Assembly: GCF_015223435.1 (NCBI RefSeq)
Contig: NZ_VHKO01000003.1
Span: 62,001 to 126,000 of the forward strand
Length of the DNA: 64,000 bases
Direction of reading: 5' to 3'
DNA from: Vibrio hibernica
GTDB lineage: Bacteria > Pseudomonadota > Gammaproteobacteria > Enterobacterales > Vibrionaceae
The position numbers and the translations under genes were made by a program. Under the pieces are notes generated by a model that was not told where the DNA came from, did no database searches, and was given only the letters and a program-made list of their open reading frames with translations. Of the stretch, positions 18,926-27,518 are shown piece after piece. Position 1 is the stretch's first letter; each line of letters begins with the position of its first letter.

Positions 18926-20205
18926 CCATTTTATTTCTCTTCTTTATGCTGTTTTTATTGATGTTTATTGGTGTGCCGATCGCCATTTCATTAGGGCTTT
19001 CTGGTGCTTTAAGTATTTTATTCTTTAGCCAAGACTCAATTCGCTCCTTAGTCATTAAACTGTTTGAAACTTCTGAGCACTATACTTTACTCGCTATTCC
19101 ATTCTTCTTACTTTCTGGTGCGTTTATGACCAGTGGTGGTGTTGCTAAACGATTGATTGATTTTGCAAACTCCAGCGTTGGGCATATTCGTGGTGGTCTT
19201 GCTATTGCCGCTGTAATGGCGTGTATGTTGTTTGCAGCATTATCAGGATCATCGCCTGCAACGGTGGCCGCTGTTGGTTCAATTGCGATTGCCGGAATGG
19301 TTCGTTCGGGCTATCCCAAAGAATTCGGTGCAGGGATTGTTTGTAATGCAGGTACATTAGGTATTCTTATTCCTCCCTCTATTGTGATGGTCGTGTATGC
19401 AGCCGCCACCGAAACTTCGGTTGGTAAGTTGTTTATGGCTGGGGTGATCCCTGGGGCATTGCTAGGGGTGGCGTTAATGGTAGCCATTTACATTATCGCG
19501 CGTAAGAAAAACTTGCCAGCGATGCCAAGAGCGACCCTTAAAGAATGGTGTGCCAGTGGGCGCAAAGCTATTTGGGGATTGCTTTTAATGGTGATCATCT
19601 TGGGGGGAATTTACAGTGGTATGTTTACCCCAACTGAAGCTGCAGCGGTGGCAGCAGTTTATGCGGGGTTTGTGGCACTGTTTGTTTATAAAGACATACG
19701 AGTTCGGGATTGCCCCAAAGTGCTGCTTGATGCGGGCAAGCTCAGTATCATGCTGATGTTTATTATTGCCAATGCGATGCTGTTTGCCTTTGTTTTAACC
19801 ACAGAGCAAATACCACAAGCCATAGCGGCATGGATGATAGGGCTGGGGTTAACCCCTTGGGTCTTCTTGCTGATTATGAATATAGTACTGTTGTTGGCAG
19901 GCAATTTTATGGAGCCGTCAGCGATTATATTAATTTTAGCCCCGATTCTTTTTCCTATTGGTGTTGAGCTTGGTATTGATCCAATTCATTTGGGCATCAT
20001 CATGGTGGTAAATATGGAGATAGGGATGATAACGCCACCGGTGGGATTAAATCTATTTGTCACTTCTGCGGTGACGGGAATGTCGTTAGGTGAAACGATT
20101 AGAGCAGCGCTACCGTGGTTAATGCTGTTGTTAGGTTTCTTAATGATAATTACCTATATTCCAGCGGTGTCATTGTGGTTACCGAATGCTTTAGGTATGC
20201 CGTAA
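18922..20205 (+). CDS. dctM: TRAP transporter large membrane subunit DctM
   Basis: 427 residues, very hydrophobic, about twelve helices. Family blocks are AIPFFLLSGAFMTSGGVAKR, AALSGSSPATVAAVGSIA and LGILIPPSIVMVVYA in the first half, and GNFMEPSAIILILAPI and MEIGMITPPVGLNLFV in the second. It forms the Na+-coupled channel with DctQ. A bidirectional hairpin terminator follows 30 nt after the stop. Confidence 0.95.
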   Translation: MTILFLFFMLFLLMFIGVPIAISLGLSGALSILFFSQDSIRSLVIKLFETSEHYTLLAIPFFLLSGAFMTSGGVAKRLIDFANSSVGHIRGGLAIAAVMACMLFAALSGSSPATVAAVGSIAIAGMVRSGYPKEFGAGIVCNAGTLGILIPPSIVMVVYAAATETSVGKLFMAGVIPGALLGVALMVAIYIIARKKNLPAMPRATLKEWCASGRKAIWGLLLMVIILGGIYSGMFTPTEAAAVAAVYAGFVALFVYKDIRVRDCPKVLLDAGKLSIMLMFIIANAMLFAFVLTTEQIPQAIAAWMIGLGLTPWVFLLIMNIVLLLAGNFMEPSAIILILAPILFPIGVELGIDPIHLGIIMVVNMEIGMITPPVGLNLFVTSAVTGMSLGETIRAALPWLMLLLGFLMIITYIPAVSLWLPNALGMP

Positions 20206-20233
20206 TAATTTAAACAACTGAAAAGGTATAAAC

Positions 20234-20268
20234 AAAAAAATCCTGCTAAATAACTAGCAGGATTTTTT
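20234..20268. terminator. Bidirectional terminator between dctM and the tRNA-Val pair
   Basis: AAAAATCCTGCTA pairs with TAGCAGGATTTTT over a 6-nt loop, with A/T runs on both sides. It serves dctPQM on the plus strand and probably the tRNA transcript on the minus strand. Confidence 0.9.
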
Positions 20269-20319
20269 GTTTTAAGCTTCATTTTAAGACTAACTAACAC
20301 GTTAATATTAAAAGAAAAG

Positions 20320-20396
20320 TGGTGCCCGCTACTGGACTCGAACCAGTGACACCTTGCATGTCATGCAAGTACTCTAACCAACTGAGCTAAGCGGGC
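20320..20396 (-). tRNA. tRNA-Val (anticodon GAC), copy 2
   Basis: 77 nt including encoded CCA. The minus strand starts GCCCGCTTAGCTCAGTTGG and ends AGCGGGCACCA. The acceptor stem is 7 bp and perfect, the D stem is GCTC/GAGT, and the anticodon arm is CTTGC-ATGACAT-GCAAG, giving GAC at 34-36 with U33 in place; the T arm is ACTGG-TTCGAGT-CCAGT. It decodes valine GUC/GUU. It is identical to the upstream copy and 47 nt away. Confidence 0.96.
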
Positions 20397-20443
20397 AAAT
20401 TGTATTATTGTTGATTTTCAATAAAGAAAAAATACTTTCAAAA

Positions 20444-20520
20444 TGGTGCCCGCTACTGGACTCGAACCAGTGACACCTTGCATGTCATGCAAGTACTCTA
20501 ACCAACTGAGCTAAGCGGGC
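20444..20520 (-). tRNA. tRNA-Val (anticodon GAC), copy 1
   Basis: 77 nt with encoded CCA, base-for-base identical to the copy at 20320-20396 (same arms, anticodon GAC). Being on the minus strand, this one is promoter-proximal. The two are probably cleaved from one precursor that ends at the terminator at 20234-20268. Confidence 0.96.
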
Positions 20521-20828
20521 ATTTTGTAAAGTATTTTCATGTTCTTAAAAGTGACCTTTCCAGAACGAAGCTGATATTAACCATGCTAAATAAACGATGC
20601 AAGCAGAAATTATCATGAATGAGAGAGTTTGACGCGTTTATCATCTAACTGATGATTTTTCATTCATTTATTTATCTTTAATGCGTTTATTTGGGCTAGA
20701 AAGATAAAGCTTTTCCAGAGCTTCATCTTTTCATTAGAAGTGAGAGACAAAAGAGAGCTGAAGTCACGGTAACTAAAGCTCAATAAGGCTATTGTTTTTT
20801 ATCACAGTATATAGATGAATTTCTGAGG
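20521..20828. other. 308-bp spacer between the tRNA pair and mobB-moeA
   Basis: No gene. A hairpin ATCATC-TAACT-GATGAT followed by TTTTT lies at about 20640-20661 on the plus strand, with no plus-strand gene before it. The terminator of mobB-moeA is at 20701. The tRNA promoter must lie near 20525-20560, but I cannot call its boxes firmly. Confidence 0.5.
20701..20732 (-). terminator. Candidate terminator after mobB-moeA
   Basis: AAGATAAAGCT / AGCTTCATCTT, an 11-bp stem with one wobble and a 7-nt loop, lies 97 nt after the stop. The downstream T run on the minus strand is short (TCTTTCT), so strength is doubtful. Confidence 0.5.
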
Positions 20829-22721
20829 TTATAGGCGACCTTCAAGAGGGATAATCTTCACCATCTCGCCTGTTTTCACCATTTCGACATGTGGTGGAAC
20901 TTCAATAATACAGTTAGCTTCGCTCATCGAACGTAGAATACCAGAGCCTTGCTTACCTGTTGTGCGAACTTGTAACTGACCGAATTTATTTAATGTGTAG
21001 ATACCACGAATAAATTCGGTTCGCCCAAGTCGAGAGTGGACGGCTTCAGTTGCTTCTGCTGGGATCTTGGTTTGCTGCCAATGGCTTTCACCTTGCATAA
21101 AGCGAAGCGCTGGTTCGACAAACATTAAAAATGAAATCATTACCGCAACAGGATTTCCCGGTAAACCAAAGAAAGGTGTTTCATTTATATGGCCAAATGC
21201 CAGTGGGCGACCTGGACGCATATTGATTCGCCAAAAATTAATTTCTCCAATACGATCTAATACCGTTTTGATAAAGTCGGCATCTCCAACCGAAACACCA
21301 CCAGATGAGATAATCGCATCGGCTTTGGTGCTGGCTTCTAATAAAGTGGATTCCAAAGCGGCTTCACAATCTTCAATAATGCCAAGATCGATCACTTGGC
21401 AGCCTAAACGTTGTAATTGCGCCATGATCGTGTAGCGGTTTGAATCGTAAATACAGTTGTTTTTGAGCTCACTACCGGGTGCTTGAACTTCATCGCCGGT
21501 TGAGAATACAGCGACTCTCAACTGAGAAAAAAGCGGATACTGACTCAAACCTAATGACGCTAGCATACCAAGCTCAGGGGATTCGATTCGTGTACCCTTA
21601 CTAAACACGATGCTGTCTTTTGCTAGATCTTCACCTGCTTTTCTGACATTTTGACCTGCTTTAAAGTCATCCAGTGAAAGCGTAAAACTGACTCGTCCAT
21701 CGTCATCATGCATTTGGCTTTGCTCTCGCATGATCACCGTATCTGCGCCTTTTGGCATTGGTGCACCGGTCATTATTTTTGTAACTTGACCAACTTGGAT
21801 CTCATCATCAAAACTGCTCCCAGCCATGATTTTCGCCACCACGTCAAAACGGTCAATTGTCGTTGTGGTTTTTTGTGGAGCGATAATATCTTGGCTACGA
21901 ACTGCGTAACCATCCATGGCAGAATTTTGATAAGCAGGAACATTAATGGGTGAATGTATATCGTCACCTAAAATACGTAAGCGAGCATCTAATAGTGATG
22001 CAGACTCTATTGTCTTGGGTGTTTTTAAGGTATCTAGAATTTGTTCTAACCCTTGATCGACCGACAAAAAGGCAGGCGATAATTTATCACAACTTGCTGC
22101 TTCAATATTGCTAGCAGCATTGTCAGAAGTACCAGCTTGAACTGGAATTGTCGCTTGACCAGGAACAATAGCTTGATTCGAAAGAATAGCTTGGCTCGAA
22201 ATCAGCGGGAGGCCTTGAGTGAAATTGACGATCATTGAGCCAATGGCATCAAGATCATTAATATTGACATGTGGCAATTGAGTGTTGAGTTTTTCGCTGT
22301 CTGAAGCAATGGCGATGATATTGTCATCATGTGGGTGTAACCACGGTTTTCCGACTTCTTCACGGTGTAATTCAATTTTTGGAAAAGATAAATTTTTACA
22401 ACCTTCGACTAAAATGAAATCGAGTTTACTGGTATCAAAATGTGATAGTAAATCAAAAAAATGTGCTTCTTTTTCTGGCGTTTCCGTCATTAACACATGG
22501 CGATTACGTGATGAAATTAGCATCTGGCCTGCACCAGCTTTACGTAAACGGTGACTATCTTTGCCTGGTTTATCAACATCAAAATCATGGTGAGCGTGCT
22601 TAAATACGCCAATACGCAAACCTTTTTCCGTGAGCTTTGGCAGCAAAGCTTCAAGGAGTGTCGTTTTGCCTGTTCCGCTGTAGGCGGCGAAACCAAGAAT
22701 AGGGATAGGAAATGAGTTCAT
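20829..22721 (-). CDS. Fused MobB-MoeA: MGD biosynthesis adaptor plus molybdopterin molybdotransferase
   Basis: 630 residues. Residues 1-167 are MobB, a P-loop protein (AYSGTGKTTLLE at 13-24, KHAHHDFDVDKPGKDSHR, ILVEGCKN). Residues from about 213 on are MoeA, which inserts the metal oxyanion into adenylated molybdopterin (ILGDDIHSPINVPAYQNSAMDGYAV, MTGAPMPKGADTVIMRE, STGDEV, ISSGGVSVGDADF, GLPGNPVAV). The linker 177-200 is four imperfect hexapeptides: QAILSN, QAIVPG, QATIPV, QAGTSD. Such fusions occur in vibrios; the linker repeat is the odd feature. It is the last gene of the minus-strand arm, 24 nt after mobA. Confidence 0.93.
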   Translation of the reverse strand: MNSFPIPILGFAAYSGTGKTTLLEALLPKLTEKGLRIGVFKHAHHDFDVDKPGKDSHRLRKAGAGQMLISSRNRHVLMTETPEKEAHFFDLLSHFDTSKLDFILVEGCKNLSFPKIELHREEVGKPWLHPHDDNIIAIASDSEKLNTQLPHVNINDLDAIGSMIVNFTQGLPLISSQAILSNQAIVPGQATIPVQAGTSDNAASNIEAASCDKLSPAFLSVDQGLEQILDTLKTPKTIESASLLDARLRILGDDIHSPINVPAYQNSAMDGYAVRSQDIIAPQKTTTTIDRFDVVAKIMAGSSFDDEIQVGQVTKIMTGAPMPKGADTVIMREQSQMHDDDGRVSFTLSLDDFKAGQNVRKAGEDLAKDSIVFSKGTRIESPELGMLASLGLSQYPLFSQLRVAVFSTGDEVQAPGSELKNNCIYDSNRYTIMAQLQRLGCQVIDLGIIEDCEAALESTLLEASTKADAIISSGGVSVGDADFIKTVLDRIGEINFWRINMRPGRPLAFGHINETPFFGLPGNPVAVMISFLMFVEPALRFMQGESHWQQTKIPAEATEAVHSRLGRTEFIRGIYTLNKFGQLQVRTTGKQGSGILRSMSEANCIIEVPPHVEMVKTGEMVKIIPLEGRL

Positions 22722-22745
22722 AATTAACCTTTGGCCTTTGTCGTT

Positions 22746-23360
22746 TTAAACAGAATGCTTTTTGAAGAGAATCTGCTTTGAAAAATCAGCAAGTTGTTCG
22801 GGCGTATTGAGATTGATAAAGGTCTCTTTTAACTGAGAAAAATCGACCGTGTAAGTTTTACACTCACCGTAGAACAAGATTATCTTTCTATCACCGCGAG
22901 CAAGAAAATCGTGGAGCTTATCGGCTACGCGGCGATGAAATAAAGTAAATACCGGTTGATAAAAATCGCCATCATGCGCGACTAAAATATCGGCATCCGG
23001 TTGCCATGCTTGGCAAAAAATCGCGGCTAAATTCGGTGGAATGTTGGGGCTATCACAGGGTACAAAGCCGACCCAATCATGTTTGCCTGAATGAATTAAT
23101 CCAGCATGAATACCACCTAATGGGCCAGGATATTGCTCAAAAGTATCTGCAATAACAGGGGCGTAACCTTGGTAGCTTTCATGGCTACGGTTAGCATTAA
23201 TGGTGATGGAGTCGGTTTGAGGTTGAAGCGCTGCAATCACGTATTCAACCAATGGTTTTTCATTTAAGGTGACCAAGCCTTTATCAACACCGCCCATTCG
23301 AGAGCCTTGCCCCCCGGCTAAAATGACCCAATCGATTTTCTCTGGTGTTAGCATATTCAT
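22746..23360 (-). CDS. mobA: Molybdenum cofactor guanylyltransferase MobA
   Basis: 204 residues from ATG 23360; the frame is open further upstream but that part overlaps the ATPase gene. Near the N-terminus is the nucleotidyltransferase motif [15 protein letters not shown], then [20 protein letters not shown] and [10 protein letters not shown] (metal-binding aspartate). It attaches GMP to Mo/W-molybdopterin to make bis-MGD, which formate dehydrogenase uses. The start codon is only 2 nt beyond the TAG of the ATPase gene, so translation is coupled. A second ATG at 23354 is also possible. Confidence 0.93.
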   Translation of the reverse strand: MNMLTPEKIDWVILAGGQGSRMGGVDKGLVTLNEKPLVEYVIAALQPQTDSITINANRSHESYQGYAPVIADTFEQYPGPLGGIHAGLIHSGKHDWVGFVPCDSPNIPPNLAAIFCQAWQPDADILVAHDGDFYQPVFTLFHRRVADKLHDFLARGDRKIILFYGECKTYTVDFSQLKETFINLNTPEQLADFSKQILFKKHSV

Positions 23361-23362
23361 CT

Positions 23363-24085
23363 CTATACAAATTCGGTTTGAATGAAGGGTTGTTGTGGCT
23401 GTGATGCTTGAATTACCTGTAATACTGGAGACTCTACTAAAGTATGATTTTTTATCCACCATTGTTTTGTACACAATTGGGTTAACTCATTTTGTTGATG
23501 GCTTGTGATCACGACACTTGCACCATTTTCCAGCAATTCTTTCGCTAGTATGTGTAAGCGCGAAATGGATTCTATATCTAGGCTAGAGCTCGGTTCATCC
23601 ATAAGCAAAATATTGGGTTTCGTCACCCAAGCTCTCGCCATCGCAATACGTTGTTTTTCACCACCAGATAATACGGAAACATGTTCTTTGGCTAATGTTT
23701 CTAGCCCAACTTTACGTAGCGCAGAAATAACTTGCGCTCGTTTTTCTTTATGAGAATAAGAGGAGAAGCGAATGGCATATAACACATTGTTGAACACGGT
23801 ATTATCGAATAGGTAAGGAGATTGGTGCAAATAGACGATCCTATGTTTATTTGGAGATAACCAACGTGATAAACGTGATTGTTGGCAATTCAATTGGCCT
23901 GATGTTGGCTGTAATAAGCCGGATAATATTTTTAATAACGTTGTTTTCCCTACACCATTATCGCCACGTAAGTAAACGGCTTCGTTTGGCATTAGTTGTA
24001 ATTTAGGGATATGAAAAAGCATCTTATCCTTAAACTTCATGGTTAAATTATGAGCTTGTAGTGGGGGCATAATCACCGTTTCCAT
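23363..24085 (-). CDS. tupC: Tungstate ABC transporter, ATP-binding protein (TupC-type)
   Basis: About 240 residues with Walker [15 protein letters not shown] (about 40-53), signature [16 protein letters not shown], Walker [13 protein letters not shown] and switch H in [10 protein letters not shown]. There is no C-terminal regulatory MOP/TOBE domain, as expected for TupC and unlike ModC. Role by context with TupB and TupA. It is separated from tupB by 181 bp of degenerate repeats yet lies in the same direction. ATG at 24085 is chosen; TTG at 24088 or ATG at 24070 are alternatives with no better SD. Confidence 0.85.
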   Translation of the reverse strand: METVIMPPLQAHNLTMKFKDKMLFHIPKLQLMPNEAVYLRGDNGVGKTTLLKILSGLLQPTSGQLNCQQSRLSRWLSPNKHRIVYLHQSPYLFDNTVFNNVLYAIRFSSYSHKEKRAQVISALRKVGLETLAKEHVSVLSGGEKQRIAMARAWVTKPNILLMDEPSSSLDIESISRLHILAKELLENGASVVITSHQQNELTQLCTKQWWIKNHTLVESPVLQVIQASQPQQPFIQTEFV

Positions 24086-24132
24086 CAATGAATATTGTTT
24101 AAAATATCATGTCTGTTCTTGAGCTAAGTCTG

Positions 24133-24250
24133 TTTGGAGCTAAAAGCCTATTAGTATCTAAAAGCTTATTGGTATCTAACAACGTATTGGTATTTAAAAC
24201 GTCTATTGGTATCAAAAATCTATTTGGATCTCAGTGTATTCGGAGTTGAG
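24133..24250. repeat. Degenerate tandem repeat between tupB and tupC, seven units of 14-19 nt
   Basis: The units run TTTGGAGCTAAAAGCC, TATTAGTATCTAAAAGCT, TATTGGTATCTAACAACG, TATTGGTATTTAAAACGTC, TATTGGTATCAAAAATC, TATTTGGATCTCAGTG and TATTCGGAGTTGAG. Unit length drifts and the outer units are the most decayed. It fills most of the spacer; no ORF. Confidence 0.8.
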
Positions 24251-24266
24251 TTCATTTAAAGCTAAC

Positions 24267-24965
24267 TTAAGTGCGTAAATGACCTTGACCCTTTGCTGAT
24301 GTTAAAAAGAAATTTAACATCAAGGCTAGTAATAATAGAACCATTCCTAATGCAACACCTTGAGCAAACGCGCCTTTTTGGCTTTCAAGTGCAATCGCAG
24401 TAGGAATGTTTCTGGTTGAGTTAAGAATATTACCACCTACCATCATTGAACAGCCCACTTCGGTAACAATGCGAGAAAAGCCCGCAATAACAGCGGCAAA
24501 AAGTGGAAAACGAGTTTCCCACAATAGTGTTAGCAAGATGCGAAAACGGTTCACGCCAAGTGTATAAGAGGTTTCAATTGAGCGGCGGTCACTATTTTGA
24601 AATGCGCCATACATCATGGAAACCAAGATAGGAAAGCAGATCAACATTTGCCCTAAAATCATGGCTTTTTGGGTAAAGAGCATTTGCCAATCCCCCAAAG
24701 GTCCTGCACGAGACAGCATCATATACAGCAGTAAACCAATGACAACGGTGGGAACGGCTTGAAGCGTATGAATAAGAGAAAGCAACATCCAGCGCCCAGA
24801 AAATTCAGTGTAAGCCAGAACAAAGGCGCACATTAAAGCTGGGATGATAACCATGAAAATGGCAGAAAAAGACACCATAAAAGAGACACTTACGATCTTC
24901 CATAAATTAGGATCGAAGTTCAATAGTAGGTGAACTGCATCTATCGTGGTTTGCCAGATTTGCAT
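24267..24965 (-). CDS. tupB: Tungstate ABC transporter permease TupB
   Basis: 232 residues with five hydrophobic segments. The permease cytoplasmic loop is IETSYTLGVNRFRILLTLLWETRFPLF (about 130-156), followed by GFSRIVTEVGCSMMVGGNI, highly typical of TupB. It forms the inner-membrane channel for tungstate with TupC. GAGAT upstream of the ATG is a weak SD. The spacer to tupA is 58 nt. Confidence 0.9.
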   Translation of the reverse strand: MQIWQTTIDAVHLLLNFDPNLWKIVSVSFMVSFSAIFMVIIPALMCAFVLAYTEFSGRWMLLSLIHTLQAVPTVVIGLLLYMMLSRAGPLGDWQMLFTQKAMILGQMLICFPILVSMMYGAFQNSDRRSIETSYTLGVNRFRILLTLLWETRFPLFAAVIAGFSRIVTEVGCSMMVGGNILNSTRNIPTAIALESQKGAFAQGVALGMVLLLLALMLNFFLTSAKGQGHLRT

Positions 24966-25023
24966 TATTTTATCTCATTATTTAAATCAATAACGTATAT
25001 CAATAGTGGTCAAATTCGACCCT

Positions 25024-25842
25024 TTATTTACCGTCGTAACTTGCGGTAAATAATTGCTTACCCTGAAGCTTGTAACTATTAATTAGCTCTTGACCATGTT
25101 TGGATATTAGCCATTGGCTAAAGTCACGAGCACCTTTGGTATTTAAGTCACTGTAGCGATCTGGATTGATTAAAATTACTTGATATGGATTGAATAATAC
25201 CTTGTCACCTTCAACCACAATTTCTAAGTCAAGTTTTGCTTGGTAAGCAATCCAAGTACCACGATCGGATAAGGTGTAAGCTTGCAATTCAGAAGCCATG
25301 TTTAGCGTTGGGCCCATACCTTGACCGACAGATTTAAATTCAGAAAAAGAGGCTGGATCGATGTTTAGCTGTTTCCAAATCCCTTTTTCTTTTTTATCTG
25401 TGCCAGAGTCATCGCCACGAGAAATGAATTTTGCATTTTTTGCCGCAATGGTTTTTAAGGCATCTTGCGCTGATGTTTTACCTTTGATTTTGGCGGGGTC
25501 GGATTTAGGGCCAACAATCACAAAGTCGTTATACATTAAATGATGTGGTTCGATGCCAAATCCTTTATTAAGGAATTCTGCTTCTGCACCAGGTGCATGC
25601 GTCATCACTAAATCTACATCACCATTTTCACCCATTTTTAATGCTTTGCCGGTCCCCACTGCAATAACATCAACAGTATAATCAGTTTCAGATTTAAACT
25701 TGGGTAATAAGTAGTTCAATAGGCCAGAGTTTTCAGTGCTGGTTGTGGTCGCTAAACGAATAGTTTTTGCATCTTGTGCTTGAGCTGTCGAAGTAAAAGC
25801 CGCAAGACAAAGTAAGGCCGTGGCCCAAAAGCGCATTTTCAT
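25024..25842 (-). CDS. tupA: Tungstate-binding periplasmic protein TupA
   Basis: 272 residues with a clear signal peptide (MKMRFWATALLCLAAFTSTA, cleavage after AQA). The mature start IRLATTTSTENSGLLNYLLPKF includes the TTTS oxyanion motif diagnostic of TupA rather than ModA. Later VGTGKALKMGENGDVDLVMTHAPGAE and ISRGDDSGTDKKEK complete the ligand site. TupA proteins prefer tungstate over molybdate with very high affinity. GGA stands 6 nt before the ATG. Its presence in this island suggests the formate dehydrogenase may use tungsten (inference). Confidence 0.92.
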   Translation of the reverse strand: MKMRFWATALLCLAAFTSTAQAQDAKTIRLATTTSTENSGLLNYLLPKFKSETDYTVDVIAVGTGKALKMGENGDVDLVMTHAPGAEAEFLNKGFGIEPHHLMYNDFVIVGPKSDPAKIKGKTSAQDALKTIAAKNAKFISRGDDSGTDKKEKGIWKQLNIDPASFSEFKSVGQGMGPTLNMASELQAYTLSDRGTWIAYQAKLDLEIVVEGDKVLFNPYQVILINPDRYSDLNTKGARDFSQWLISKHGQELINSYKLQGKQLFTASYDGK

Positions 25843-25933
25843 AAAAATTCCATCTTAGTGGTGTCAATAATACCGACTCAATAAAATGTGCCGGTTATGA
25901 ATGAATCGATGCCGATAAACATCCATTCAAATT

Positions 25934-26776
25934 TTATTTTGTCTCAGGCTTATTTTGACCTTTTACGTCAAAGTCCATCTTTTCTGCGCCCGAAAATACT
26001 TGAAATCGTAAACCTTTTGCGCGGGCTATGGTGGTAATACCAAATTGTTTAGCAAGATCTAATCCCATTTGTGTGACCCCAGAACGAGACAATAAAGTCG
26101 GAATGCCCATTTGAGCAATTTTAATCACCATTTCAGAAGTTAACCGGCCTGTGGTGTAAAATAATTTGTCTTCACCTGATTCTTGCTTTAACCACATTTC
26201 ACCTGCCAATGTATCAACCGCATTATGGCGACCAACATCTTCGACAAAGGATAAGATTTCATCTCCACGGCAAATCGCGCAGCCATGTACAGCACCTGCT
26301 TTTTTATAGGTATCGTTGAAGTGAGTTAATGCTTCTAGAGTGGCGTAAATATCGGATTGTTTTAATTGAATTTGAGGGACTTGATAATGTTCAAGTTCAG
26401 CCATGACATTACCGTACATCGTGCCTTGCCCACAACCTGATGTGACGGTTTTTTTGGATAGGGCTTTATCTAAATGATCGATGTTTTCGCTGGTGACGAC
26501 TGCTGCGCTTTGTGTTTCCCAATCGATGATGACAGATTCAACCGCTTTAGGATCGTGTAAGAAACCTTGGTTTTTCAGGTAGCCCAATACCAGCGATTCA
26601 GGCCGAGAACCGAGTGTCATTAAGGTGACAATTTCTTTCCAATTTAATAGCACGGTTAATGGTCGTTCACAGGCAACTTCCTTAATTAGTTTTTCACCAT
26701 ACTCATCAAAGACTTCCACTTCTTCTGTTTGGACTGGGGCGATGCCAGTTTTAATAATACTTGGAAAGTTGGGCAC
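25934..26776 (-). CDS. fdhD: Formate dehydrogenase accessory sulfurtransferase FdhD
   Basis: 280 residues. FdhD carries sulfur from a cysteine desulfurase to the Mo/W-bis-MGD of formate dehydrogenase. Family blocks are ERPLTVLLNWKEIVTLMTLGSRPE, TSGCGQGTMYG and CRGDEILSFVEDVGRHNAVDTLAGEMW. The usual CxxC has only its first cysteine here (C115-G-Q-G118). AGGAG stands 3 nt before the ATG. It is the first gene of the minus arm, divergent from the fdh operon, sharing a 217-bp spacer with a candidate FNR box. Confidence 0.93.
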   Translation of the reverse strand: MPNFPSIIKTGIAPVQTEEVEVFDEYGEKLIKEVACERPLTVLLNWKEIVTLMTLGSRPESLVLGYLKNQGFLHDPKAVESVIIDWETQSAAVVTSENIDHLDKALSKKTVTSGCGQGTMYGNVMAELEHYQVPQIQLKQSDIYATLEALTHFNDTYKKAGAVHGCAICRGDEILSFVEDVGRHNAVDTLAGEMWLKQESGEDKLFYTTGRLTSEMVIKIAQMGIPTLLSRSGVTQMGLDLAKQFGITTIARAKGLRFQVFSGAEKMDFDVKGQNKPETK

Positions 26777-26906
26777 ATAAACTCCTAAGAGAAAAGGAAA
26801 AACAAAGTGGGTAAGATAAAAATTAAGCCTACAATCAATAATAAGCTAGTTAGTTCAGCATATTACTAACACTAAATAGTAGATTTCCATACTATAAGTG
26901 AGTTTT

Positions 26907-26920
26907 TTGACTTAGATCAA
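26907..26920. promoter_or_regulatory. Candidate FNR box between fdhD and the fdh operon
   Basis: TTGACTTAGATCAA matches TTGAT-N4-ATCAA at nine of ten positions. It lies 87 bp before the DUF3305 ATG and 131 bp before fdhD. Anaerobic control by FNR would suit formate dehydrogenase, but one short site with a mismatch is only suggestive. Confidence 0.5.
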
Positions 26921-26993
26921 TTTAACCTTAGTAAGCGTAGAACAATATCGCTATATAGAAATACTTCCGCATCAAAACAATAGGATGGAGTTT

Positions 26994-27518
26994 ATGATGG
27001 ACAAGTCACCAGACTGCTGGCCTTTATTGTGTGAGCTAGAGAAACAGATCAAACAAGTAGGACGCTGGGAGACAGAATCGTGGCAATGGAATGGTGTTAA
27101 TTTGGCGCCAGAGCCTTTAACACCAAAGATGTCGACCCCAGAAGCTTTAGCATCAAAAATTTCAACACCAACCGCTTTAATATCAGAAGCGATTCAGGCC
27201 GAACCTTCATCTTATTTTCAGTTACTTGAATTGCATAAAGATGAACGAAGCGATTATCGTTTTAACCTTAGCTCAAGAAATCCAAAGCTTTTCTTAGCGT
27301 TAGAATTTTTAGATACCAACTCGGCGCCTAAAATCTCACATCTTACGGCATCTCAAGCCACCATTGCTTGTTATATGGATACCGATTATTTGGTGCTTTC
27401 TATTGATATGCCTTTGCCTATTCAAGCTTGGATGGAAGCCTTTATTGGTCGCCATGGTGAATTAATCGAAGTTAAAAAGAAAAAGCGTTATGGCGCAGGT
27501 CGTTCAAATGGAAAGTAA
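26994..27518 (+). CDS. DUF3305 family protein of the formate dehydrogenase operon
   Basis: About 174 residues, predicted cytoplasmic, of the DUF3305 family found beside formate dehydrogenase genes in vibrios, shewanellas and others; biochemical role unknown. The N-terminal half contains CELEKQIKQVGRWETESWQWNGV, a family feature, then an unusual insert with three decapeptide repeats (PEPLTPKMST, PEALASKIST, PTALISEAIQ). The C-terminal half, YFQLLELHKDERSDYRFNLSS to GRHGELIEVKKKKRYG, is conserved-looking. ATG at 26985, 26994 or 26997 are all possible; AGGATGGAG favours the later two. It overlaps the next gene. Confidence 0.85.
   Translation: MMDKSPDCWPLLCELEKQIKQVGRWETESWQWNGVNLAPEPLTPKMSTPEALASKISTPTALISEAIQAEPSSYFQLLELHKDERSDYRFNLSSRNPKLFLALEFLDTNSAPKISHLTASQATIACYMDTDYLVLSIDMPLPIQAWMEAFIGRHGELIEVKKKKRYGAGRSNGK

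Noticed and set aside
23361..23474. Longer MobA start at 23474
   Set aside because: The added residues overlap the TupC coding end in another frame; the nucleotidyltransferase motif starts soon after ATG 23360.
24133..24250. CRISPR-like array
   Set aside because: Units are imperfect, of varying length and contiguous; there are no unique spacers and no cas genes.
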